Shown: positions 1-5,844 of the stretch, one piece after another | Numbering within the stretch: position 1 is the stretch's first letter | Layout: every line of letters begins with the position of its first letter | Source of the DNA: an uncultured Methylococcaceae bacterium | GTDB taxonomy: Bacteria; Pseudomonadota; Gammaproteobacteria; Methylococcales; Methylomonadaceae | NCBI GenBank assembly: GCA_903939355.1 | Contig: CAJAHC010000399.1 | Coordinates: 1-5,909, forward strand | Direction of reading: 5' to 3' | DNA: 5,909 bases | Translations under genes and position numbers: made by a program | Notes under the pieces: generated by a model | What the model was told of the DNA's origin: nothing | The model's database searches: none | What the model saw: the letters and a program-made list of their open reading frames with translations, nothing else

Positions 1-149
1 GTCCTACTAGACAAATAGAAAAAGTAGTTGTTAATTTCATCTTTAGAAAGGAGTAAACTGCAAAAATAGTTACCTTAGAAGACACTTAGCAATAAACGAT
101 TACAAAGAGTGACACGGTTAAATAGTGCTATCTAGATGAGATTATAAAA

Positions 150-2723
150 ATGTATAACGTAATAACTAGAGTCTTTGTCCTCGTAGTATTAATAACAAGT
201 GTATTTTTCGCTTCTGTTACCTATGGGTTAGGTACTCCTCCGACTGTTTATGGGATTAATCCACCCAATACTACAAACAATGTAACTATTACTAACTCAG
301 ATACGGTAAGCGTTACAGGTACTAGCCATGAAACTGTAGCTGGAATTAGTTCTGTAGCAAATTATACTACTATAAGTAACACTTCAACAGGGACGATTAA
401 CTCCACAATTGGAGGAGTTGGGTGGGCTTATGGCATCTACTCTATGGGTGACTACAACATCATAACCAACTTTGGCATAATTAATGCGAAAACAGAGGAT
501 AGTCCTGTTACTATAGGCGTTAATATTGGGGATGTATGGGATGGAGCAAGTAACGATAACATTCTAACTAACTCCGGAAATATTTATGCCACAACAGGAG
601 TTTATGGTTCGGCTTATGGCATCAGATCCATTGGCTCCAGAAACACCATATCCAACTCCGGAAATATTTATGCCACAACAGGAGTTAATGGTACAGCTTA
701 TGGCATCAGATCCATTGGCTCCAGAAACACCATATCCAACTCCGGAAATATTTATGCCACAACAGGAGTTAATGGTTCGGCTTATGGCATCTATTCCTCA
801 GGTAACGGAAACACAACCAACTCCGGCACCATTAATGCCACAGCGGGCGATAATGGGCGGGCTTATGGCATCGTTTCCGATGGTGACAGCAATATAATAA
901 CCAACAGCGGCACTATCACAGCCAGTGGTGGTGCCGGCTCAACCGCTGTAGCCATTCAAAATTACGGCATCCAAACTAGCCTAACCAATAGTGGCACTAT
1001 TTCAGGCTCTGTTGCTATTGATTCAACTTCCGCAGGGGCTTCTATAGGCAGCATCACTAACTCGGGAACTATCGATGGTGATATCAATATCTCAGGGCAA
1101 GATGTCACCTTTCTGGGTGGCTCAGGCACTACGGTGGGTTCTTTAACCGGAGGAACTATTACCTTAACATCGGGTAAAAACTTGACCTTCGGCTCAGGAA
1201 ATCAGTTGTTAGCCGATAATATCGATGTTGGAACGGGGACAGTCATTAATGAAGGTAGTCTGTATCTTAATTCCACACAGTCTATTACTGGTAATTATCA
1301 ACAATCAGATGCTGGCATTGTAGATGCCAGCGTTGATGGTCAACTCAATGTCTCAGATACCGCTACTCTAGCGGGGACTTTCAATGCCACCGGCGGTAAC
1401 GGCATCAACGGCAACACACGTTGGACTGTCATGACAGCAGGGAATGGAATAAACGGGACGTATGCCAATGTCACCAGTGATTTAGACTTAGTTAACTTCG
1501 CCTTGGCTTATGATGCCAATGATGTGTATATGACCGCACAAGCCAATTACACGTCAGCAGCGACTAATCAAAACCAACAAGCTGTGGCGACTGGCCTTCA
1601 AACCGCTTTCTATAGTACGCCTTCAACAGCTGGGCAATCGGTGTTGGATCAGATTAATCCCATGAGTGCTTCACAAGCACAAACTGCTTTTAATTCATTA
1701 TCCGGTGAAGGTATCTCAGCACAACAAACCGCTAACTTTAGCGCCACTAATTTAATTGTCGATGCCTCACGCCGGCAAGCGAACTACTGGTTAATGGATG
1801 AATGTCAAACCAAAGCATCTGCTAACCAGCCTAACAAATCGCGTCATAACGTCTTACCAGCAAGTTGTGCATCTAGAGACAATAAACGCTTTAGAAGTTG
1901 GCTAACAGGTGTCGGTGCTTCTAACTCATTAGATGGTTCCTCTTCAATGGGTTCTGCATCAGTATCAACAAGAACCGGTGGTGGGGTTGTGGGTTTTGAC
2001 TATGAAGTTAGCTCTCACTTACTGGTCGGCGGTATGGTGGGTGGTACAGCCTCTAACTATAACGTTTCTGCCCGTTCCTCAACGGGTACAGACTCTTCAG
2101 GTCAAGTGGGTCTATACAGTGTTGCCAAGTGGGAGAACTTTTACGTCAATAGCATCTTTAACTACGGTTACTTCAGTGGTGAATCTACTCGTTACGTGAC
2201 GGGTGTCGGCAATACCGCGGAACAAACTGGCACAACCAGTAGCAATGCCTTTACGGGACGTATGGAAGTCGGCTATCGCATGGATCATCCACTGGTTAAT
2301 GTCATGCCGTTTGTGGCCATGCAAGCCACCTCTCTGCAAATGAACAGCTTTACAGAGAGCAATACCGATAACCTAGGGCTATCGGTAGCCGGTAACACCA
2401 CTATGTCAGAACCCGGCTCCTTAGGTATTCAGTTGGATCGCTCTTTTGATGTCAGTGATAAGTGGACTATGTATCCTTTACTGCGCATGGCATGGGTGCA
2501 TGAATTCCAAACCGATCGCTCTATCAATGCCTCGTTGCAAGCACTACCTACCACTAATTGGACGGTCAATGGTGCCAGTGCTGCTTACAATGCCGCTAAC
2601 GTGGGCATTAGTTTCCAAGCCATGAACAAACAAGGTATTGCCATCTTTGCTTCTGGTAATGCAGAGGCCTCATCAACCACTCAAAGTTATATGGGTGAGT
2701 TAGGTGTTAAGTGGCTTTTTTAA
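150..2723 (+). CDS. Type Va autotransporter, repeat-rich passenger with C-terminal outer-membrane beta-barrel
   Basis: An 857-residue surface protein. Residues 1 to about 26 form a Sec signal peptide with a hydrophobic core (VFVLVVLITSVFFASV). The passenger is rich in N, S, T and G. Around residues 107-304 it carries about 28-residue repeats on the theme AYGI...GxxNTIxNSGxI, as expected for a beta-helical adhesin stalk. Residues about 305-480 (for example NYQQSDAGIVD, LAGTF, NGINGTY) resemble the end of pertactin-like passengers. A linker around 525-582 contains SRRQANYW and two cysteines, C552 and C573. From about W584 to the end lies a roughly 275-residue autotransporter barrel domain, the usual family length, ending in GVKWLF with the terminal aromatic typical of outer-membrane barrels. 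The start at 150 is favoured by the signal peptide; the ribosome site is weak (GATGAG, 9 nt upstream). No protease triad was recognised, so adhesion or aggregation is the likely but inferred role. The gene appears monocistronic. Confidence 0.93.
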   Translation: MYNVITRVFVLVVLITSVFFASVTYGLGTPPTVYGINPPNTTNNVTITNSDTVSVTGTSHETVAGISSVANYTTISNTSTGTINSTIGGVGWAYGIYSMGDYNIITNFGIINAKTEDSPVTIGVNIGDVWDGASNDNILTNSGNIYATTGVYGSAYGIRSIGSRNTISNSGNIYATTGVNGTAYGIRSIGSRNTISNSGNIYATTGVNGSAYGIYSSGNGNTTNSGTINATAGDNGRAYGIVSDGDSNIITNSGTITASGGAGSTAVAIQNYGIQTSLTNSGTISGSVAIDSTSAGASIGSITNSGTIDGDINISGQDVTFLGGSGTTVGSLTGGTITLTSGKNLTFGSGNQLLADNIDVGTGTVINEGSLYLNSTQSITGNYQQSDAGIVDASVDGQLNVSDTATLAGTFNATGGNGINGNTRWTVMTAGNGINGTYANVTSDLDLVNFALAYDANDVYMTAQANYTSAATNQNQQAVATGLQTAFYSTPSTAGQSVLDQINPMSASQAQTAFNSLSGEGISAQQTANFSATNLIVDASRRQANYWLMDECQTKASANQPNKSRHNVLPASCASRDNKRFRSWLTGVGASNSLDGSSSMGSASVSTRTGGGVVGFDYEVSSHLLVGGMVGGTASNYNVSARSSTGTDSSGQVGLYSVAKWENFYVNSIFNYGYFSGESTRYVTGVGNTAEQTGTTSSNAFTGRMEVGYRMDHPLVNVMPFVAMQATSLQMNSFTESNTDNLGLSVAGNTTMSEPGSLGIQLDRSFDVSDKWTMYPLLRMAWVHEFQTDRSINASLQALPTTNWTVNGASAAYNAANVGISFQAMNKQGIAIFASGNAEASSTTQSYMGELGVKWLF
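468..1058 (+). repeat. Degenerate repeat array in the autotransporter passenger, mostly 84-bp period
   Basis: Units begin at an Asn-Ser/Phe-Gly codon set at 468, 570, 654, 738, 819, 903 and 987, with the next unit start at 1059. Spacings are 102, 84, 84, 81, 84, 84 and 72 bp, all multiples of three, so the reading frame is kept. Each unit encodes about 28 residues of the form NSGxI...AYGI...GxxNxI, consistent with turns of a beta-helix. Outer units are diverged at the DNA level; the centre is nearly identical. Confidence 0.85.
570..791 (+). repeat. Near-identical 84-bp tandem repeats (2.6 copies)
   Basis: Units 570-653 and 654-737 differ at only three positions, all within a 9-bp stretch (TTATGGTTCG versus TAATGGTACA). 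The third copy matches from 738 to about 791. At these three sites it carries the base of unit 2 at the first and the bases of unit 1 at the other two. It then diverges at TATTCCTCAGG. Such identity between neighbours points to recent duplication or gene conversion inside the passenger. Confidence 0.92.
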
Positions 2724-3172
2724 CCCATTAAAAAAATTGCTCTGATTTTATAAATGCCGATTATGTGTTTCTAGAAAAATATAAAATATTTTTTAGGCAT
2801 GAAGATTTATTTCAAGGTGGGGGGTATGTTTCCGCAGTGGTATTTGCACAAGTGAATTAGTAGTTTGAAAATTTACAGAAATGTTTGAGCCTACTCGACT
2901 CTTATAGAGACTAGAGGAGGTAAAGCTCTGAGCGGGGGTGGGGCGGTGAGGCAGGGGTGGGGTCAAGGCTGTGCCAGTATATGCTGGGAAAAGTCAGAAG
3001 GAATAAAGATTATCCATTACCTTATATAAAGACCCTCATTGTATTTTAGTTCAATATGACCCTAGTCAACTAGACACTTACTTATTGCGCTAGCAAGATT
3101 ACTCACCAACTGGTCTAATATTGAGAGTAGTTAAAACCTTCTAAATGGCTCGGATTTTTTTGACACCTGTAA
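2724..3172. other. Intergenic region without a convincing gene
   Basis: This stretch separates the convergent ends of the autotransporter and the RTX gene. I see no ORF with a good ribosome site; the longest candidates are under about 20 codons. It is AT-rich at 2740-2815 and then carries several G runs: a G6 at 2819-2824 and the G-rich motif at 2934-2962, listed separately. A small hairpin CCAG-TATATG-CTGG follows the G motif, and a palindrome CTAGT-CA-ACTAG lies at 3062-3073. No canonical intrinsic terminator was found for either convergent gene, so termination may depend on Rho or on structures I cannot evaluate by eye. Confidence 0.6.
2934..2962 (+). repeat. Paired GGGGTGGGG blocks, potential G-quadruplex
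   Basis: The + strand has G5-T-G4, a 10-nt spacer (CGGTGAGGCA), then G4-T-G4. That gives four G tracts of at least four bases with loops of 1, 10 and 1 nt, fitting a G-quadruplex pattern with one long loop. The block GGGGTGGGG occurs twice, 19 bp apart start to start. It stands out sharply from the AT-rich surroundings. Whether it folds or acts in any way cannot be told from sequence. Confidence 0.75.
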
Positions 3173-4168
3173 TTAATAAACATGAATATTATTAACATAA
3201 AGTGTTGTTACGCCTGATAAAATCACAAAAGGTACAGCTTTACCTACTCCAATACCATCAGCATCATAAGAAAGGGTTTGTGTCTTAGGGTTGAAAATTA
3301 AATAGTCATTCTCATCTAATGCTTTGGTGCCTATGACAAAATTATCTGCTCCAAATGCGGTTGAGGAAAGACTTGTAAAAATTGCAGAGTCTAACATTAA
3401 AAAATCCCCTGCTAACCCAGATACAAAATCTAATATCGTGGTTTTATTAGAACCACCTATTTTTGTATTAAAGTCATAATAATCTACCCCAACCCCACCA
3501 GTTAGAGTATTTTTACCTAACCCTCCGTTAATCCAATCATCTCCGATTCCACCACTTATTTTGTCGTTACCATTTTCGCCATAAGTCCAATCAGTTCCAT
3601 TACCACCATAAATTATGTCATCACCGTTACGACCAAAAATGGTATTTTCACCATTAACTCCATATACAGTGTCATTACCAATACCAGCATCAACATAATC
3701 AATACCATTACTACAATATATAGTGTCGTTACCATTATAACCGTTTAATACATTATCGTAGCCAGAGCCAAGATTTGGTGTTACCGCTGTAGCGCTTATA
3801 ATATCATTGCCACTTAAAGCCCAGCTTAACAATGCTCCAGTATTACCAGAATTAACGTAAAGCTCTACTTTTTTAGCATTAAGTTTTAAGCTAGTCATAG
3901 AATATTGACGAATACCACCTTCAAAATAATCGAATCGATTAACTGTTCCGCTCGAAATATCACCATTCTTATATTTAAAAGTACCGTAGTAATCGGCTTC
4001 ACTATATCCATCATAAACCTCAATCAGGTAGGGCGTAGAATAAACTGCCCCAAAAAACCAAGGCATATTATTCATATTAATTGGCTGATAAACCGTAAGG
4101 TTCGCCGTAAAAGCCTTATAAGGTAATAATATGGTTAATAGAGCCAACAGGGATTTAATTATTTTCAT
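3173..4168 (-). CDS. RTX (haemolysin-type) calcium-binding repeat protein with N-terminal signal peptide
   Basis: 331 residues. Residues 1-22 (KSLLALLTILLP core, ending near FTA) look like a Sec signal peptide. Residues about 50-120 form a module often seen before RTX repeats (YYGTFKYKNGDISSGTV, then ALSGNDII). Residues about 134-232 hold roughly ten consecutive nonapeptides of the GGxGxDxUx type, for example GRNGDDIIY, GGNGTDWTY, GGIGDDWIN and GGVGVDYYD. These bind calcium in a parallel beta-roll in this family. The C-terminal region, with TKALDENDYLIFNPKTQTL and YDADGIGVGKAVPFVIL, matches the tail common to type I secreted RTX proteins. No catalytic domain is visible, so it may be a structural, adhesive or surface-layer-like protein (inference). 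The start is well supported: GAGGAG at 4177-4182 lies 8 nt upstream of the ATG. No type I secretion genes lie in the window. A signal peptide together with an RTX tail is unusual. Confidence 0.92.
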   Translation of the reverse strand: MKIIKSLLALLTILLPYKAFTANLTVYQPINMNNMPWFFGAVYSTPYLIEVYDGYSEADYYGTFKYKNGDISSGTVNRFDYFEGGIRQYSMTSLKLNAKKVELYVNSGNTGALLSWALSGNDIISATAVTPNLGSGYDNVLNGYNGNDTIYCSNGIDYVDAGIGNDTVYGVNGENTIFGRNGDDIIYGGNGTDWTYGENGNDKISGGIGDDWINGGLGKNTLTGGVGVDYYDFNTKIGGSNKTTILDFVSGLAGDFLMLDSAIFTSLSSTAFGADNFVIGTKALDENDYLIFNPKTQTLSYDADGIGVGKAVPFVILSGVTTLYVNNIHVY

Positions 4169-4176
4169 GCTTTTTA

Positions 4177-4182
4177 CTCCTC
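4177..4182 (-). promoter_or_regulatory. Ribosome binding site of the RTX gene
   Basis: On the - strand GAGGAG lies 8 nt before the ATG. It fixes the start so that the N-terminal signal peptide is part of the protein, which matters because RTX proteins normally lack one. Confidence 0.8.
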
Positions 4183-4324
4183 GTATGGATTTGTATGTTA
4201 GTCATAATCTAATGAAGCCTTTGCCTGAACAAGGAATGAGAATAAGTGTACTTAATCAACAAAAGTTTTTGTTATTACTCGGCATGAAAATAGTTGCAGT
4301 AAAAATGCAAAAAAAGGCATCCAA

Positions 4325-4369
4325 TTAAGTACCATCATGTATTTTTATATTATGCACTCATGGTATTAA
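4325..4369. repeat. Imperfect inverted repeat downstream of the 91-residue gene
   Basis: Arms TTAA-g-TACCAT (4325-4335) and ATGGTA-TTAA (4360-4369) can pair as 10 bp with one bulged G around a 24-nt AT-rich loop. It lies about 33 bp past the stop codon of the small secreted protein on the - strand. No T tract follows on either strand, so it is not a standard intrinsic terminator. It may be a 3' stabilising structure, a protein site or chance. Confidence 0.35.
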
Positions 4370-4402
4370 GTTATCTATAGCATCAACATAGAGTAGTAGT
4401 TC

Positions 4403-4678
4403 TTATTCCGCAGGTTGTTCTAATATCAAGAGCTTCTCAGCGCCATCAGTTAAATAGTTCTGTGGTTCACCTAGTCCGTTCTCAGGCACTACTGTAGTTA
4501 AGTTGCCTGACCGCATATAGATCGTTGATTCATTAGTTGTTGCGTTGACATCGGTGTAGCCACCTGCACTAGGTGTAATGTAATGGGTTTCCCCTGATGG
4601 TGTGATTATGGATTCAGCATTAGCTTCAGTTGTTAATACTGTGGATAGCAGTAAACCTGCAATTAATAAGTTCTTCAT
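4403..4678 (-). CDS. Small secreted or periplasmic protein of unknown family (91 aa)
   Basis: I do not recognise the family. The protein starts with a clear Sec signal peptide, MKNLLIAGLLLSTVLTTEANA, with an ANA|E signal peptidase I site. The mature part of about 70 residues is polar and acidic, has no cysteine and no further hydrophobic segment, and so is likely soluble in the periplasm or outside. It opens with two related phrases, IITPSGETH and YITPSAGGY, and later has STIYMRSGNLTTVVPENG. Start choice is supported by AGGGG at 4684-4688, 5 nt before the ATG; an overlapping upstream ATG hits a stop after two codons. A possible -10 (TATATT, - strand, 4714 to 4709) lies upstream without a good -35. 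It is on the same strand as the RTX gene, with a gap of about 230 bp, so co-transcription is possible but not shown. Confidence 0.8.
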   Translation of the reverse strand: MKNLLIAGLLLSTVLTTEANAESIITPSGETHYITPSAGGYTDVNATTNESTIYMRSGNLTTVVPENGLGEPQNYLTDGAEKLLILEQPAE

Positions 4679-4788
4679 ATCATCCCCTCGAAATACACAT
4701 AGAGAATAAATATACCTAACAAATGTAAAAACTGCTAGAAATGAAAGAATGGAAGGTGCTGGCAGGAATATCTGTTAAAAACCAATCT

Positions 4789-4809
4789 GGCAATGACCCG
4801 GCAATGACC
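4789..4809. repeat. 11-bp tandem direct repeat GGCAATGACC(C)
   Basis: GGCAATGACC occurs at 4789-4798 and 4800-4809, separated by one C. The 11-bp period is about one helical turn, so a protein could bind both copies on the same face of the DNA. It lies about 20 bp beyond the terminator of the tRNA fragment. Its function is unknown. Confidence 0.7.
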
Positions 4810-4826
4810 TGAGAAATTTAAGGTAT

Positions 4827-4858
4827 AAAAAAAGCCTCACACTTTAATGCAAGGCTTT
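4827..4858 (-). terminator. Intrinsic terminator just downstream of the tRNA-Asn fragment
   Basis: Reading on the - strand, a 7-bp stem AAAGCCT (4858-4852) and AGGCTTT (4837-4831) encloses a 14-nt loop and runs directly into a T tract (4833-4827). It begins 8 nt after the CCA end of the tRNA fragment, the position expected for the original terminator of that tRNA transcript. Confidence 0.8.
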
Positions 4859-4866
4859 CATTTATT

Positions 4867-4912
4867 TGGCTCCCCCGGACGGGCTCGAACCGCCGACCTA
4901 ATGATTAACAGT
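4867..4912 (-). tRNA. 3' fragment of tRNA-Asn(GUU), probable attachment site (att) scar
   Basis: On the - strand the fragment reads the anticodon loop CTGTTAA (anticodon GTT), the 3' anticodon-stem strand TCATT, a variable region, a T arm with stem GGCGG/CCGTC (one G-T pair) around TTCGAGC, then CGGGGGA-G-CCA. That matches the 3' acceptor strand, discriminator base and encoded CCA of bacterial tRNA-Asn. The 5' side is missing: the bases right of 4912 do not pair with the anticodon stem, and neither a D arm nor the partner acceptor strand TCCCCCG occurs to the right. The break at the edge of the anticodon loop is a usual crossover point for tRNA-targeting tyrosine recombinases. It cannot make a working tRNA. 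By orientation the inserted DNA lies to its right and older chromosome to its left. Confidence 0.85.
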
Positions 4913-4990
4913 AGCACTAACGGCTGAGTTTATTCTTTTTAAGTGGAAGATTACTAAGCGCCTTTCTGATTGATATATCACCGTTGCCTT

Positions 4991-5095
4991 AAAACCGAAC
5001 CAATAACGAACCTTTTGTTCTGAAAACCGCCAACATTTGTTTAAAAATTAAATTGAATCAATTGGTTAACAGCATTTTCCGCCGACCGAAAACCG
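4991..5095. repeat. Scattered AAAACCG repeats next to the tRNA scar
   Basis: AAAACCG occurs at 4991-4997, 5023-5029 and 5089-5095, in two cases preceded by G. Related CGAACC words lie at 4996-5001 and 5007-5012. All fall in the gene-free gap between the tRNA fragment and the EF-hand gene. Repeated short words beside a crossover site could be recombinase arm-type sites, but spacing and orientation are not regular enough to be sure. Confidence 0.4.
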
Positions 5096-5111
5096 AAGAG
5101 GGCTCAGATAT

Positions 5112-5618
5112 TTATTTTTTAGTGAAATGTTTGTAAGCGCCCAGTGTTGCTCCAATAGTAGCACCTACTACTGGGCCGATTAGCGGAATGGGGATTGCGA
5201 TCGCGGCTCCAACAACCGCAGCGGTGGCTGTTTCTTTTGCCAAACTGGATGATGCTACCCCCCTTGATACATCTTTTAAAGCACTGACAAAAGCCTCTGT
5301 GGCAATCTTCACATCTTGCTGATCTAATTGACCGTCACCATTTTGATCAAAAACTGATGTTGCGATAGTCGATAAAGTACGACCTGCTAAATTTACAGTC
5401 TCGGTTAGAGCGGGACCAGCAACCGATGCTATATCACCTGTTGTCTGTTCAATACCTTTCGACAAACTTGTTCCTGCTTGTTTTACAGTATTTGCAGTTT
5501 TATCAGCTAAATCAACCGCTGAAGAAACAATAGGGCTGGCTGTCGATGCAATACTTGTGGTCAAGTCGGATACAGCAGACTTGGTTTTCTCTGCAATATC
5601 ACTGAATAAATTTTTCAT
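5112..5618 (-). CDS. EF-hand protein with amphipathic N-terminal region and C-terminal glycine-zipper hydrophobic segment
   Basis: 168 residues; I do not recognise a named family. Residues 1-90 are A/S/T/V-rich with regularly placed charges, suggesting amphipathic helices. They contain an internal duplication with a 40-residue offset: IASTASPIVSSAVDLADKT at 23 and IASVAGPALTETVNLAGRT at 63. Residues 91-102 (DQNGDGQLDQQD) form a canonical EF-hand loop with D, N, D, G and D at positions 1, 3, 5, 6 and 9; position 12 is D instead of the usual E. Residues about 131-162 are hydrophobic with glycines spaced like a zipper (VVGAAIAIPIPLIGPVVGA, then TIGATLGAY), and the end is basic (KHFTKK). There is no Sec signal. 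The pattern suggests a calcium-responsive, membrane-associating protein; pore-forming or colicin-like action is only one possibility. The start is supported by AAGGTGAG 8 nt upstream. The gene lies on the presumed inserted side of the tRNA scar. Confidence 0.85.
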   Translation of the reverse strand: MKNLFSDIAEKTKSAVSDLTTSIASTASPIVSSAVDLADKTANTVKQAGTSLSKGIEQTTGDIASVAGPALTETVNLAGRTLSTIATSVFDQNGDGQLDQQDVKIATEAFVSALKDVSRGVASSSLAKETATAAVVGAAIAIPIPLIGPVVGATIGATLGAYKHFTKK

Positions 5619-5626
5619 AAGATTTT

Positions 5627-5634
5627 CTCACCTT
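5627..5634 (-). promoter_or_regulatory. Ribosome binding site of the EF-hand gene
   Basis: AAGGTGAG on the - strand lies 8 nt before the ATG at 5618 and supports that start over any internal methionine; none occurs in the protein after residue 1. Confidence 0.7.
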
Positions 5635-5658
5635 AATTCAATTAGTAACCAAATAAGT

Positions 5659-5664
5659 TTTATA
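5659..5664 (-). promoter_or_regulatory. Possible -10 box of the EF-hand gene
   Basis: TATAAA on the - strand matches five of six bases of the sigma-70 -10 consensus and would start a leader of about 35 nt. No good -35 lies at the right distance (the site falls in an A run), so this is a weak call. Confidence 0.3.
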
Positions 5665-5844
5665 AAGCCTTTACGGACGCCCTTTTTTTGCTTCTCAAAA
5701 TTGCAATTCCATTCTATCTATAATTCAAAAGTGTTAAGCGACCGATAAGATGCCAACTAATCCGTCAATACTTTAATTTCTAAATTATCAATCTTGAACT
5801 ATGATCTAAACTTATAGGCTCAATTGATACCCATTGCAATCCTT

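Noticed and set aside
3..56. An open + strand frame from the left edge (PTRQIEKVVVNFIFRKE then TAA), possible tail of an upstream gene
   Set aside because: Only 17 codons in AT-rich DNA, with nothing to tell it from chance.
586..897. A 103-codon + strand ORF with repeated MPQQELMVRL-like units
   Set aside because: It lies wholly inside the autotransporter in another frame. Its repeats are only the shadow of the in-frame 84-bp DNA repeats, which keep all frames open.
2112..2339. A 75-codon - strand ORF within the autotransporter barrel
   Set aside because: Antisense shadow of a strongly supported coding region; no ribosome site or protein-like features.
2716..2735. Inverted repeat TTTTTTAA-CCCA-TTAAAAAA over the autotransporter stop codon, considered as a terminator
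   Set aside because: The stem is A-T only and no T tract follows on the + strand, so it is unlikely to terminate efficiently.
2799..2855. An 18-codon ORF starting MKIYFKVGG in the intergenic region
   Set aside because: Very short, weak ribosome site and no supporting context.
4131..4328. A 65-codon + strand ORF overlapping the start of the RTX gene
   Set aside because: It covers the RTX signal-peptide codons and ribosome site on the opposite strand, has no ribosome site of its own, and its product shows no recognisable domain.
4867..4980. A complete tRNA gene
   Set aside because: The 5' anticodon-stem strand, D arm and 5' acceptor strand are missing to the right of 4912, so only the 3' fragment can be supported.
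5557..5748. A 63-codon + strand ORF across the start of the EF-hand gene
   Set aside because: Overlaps the well-supported gene start on the other strand and lacks a ribosome site or recognisable features.
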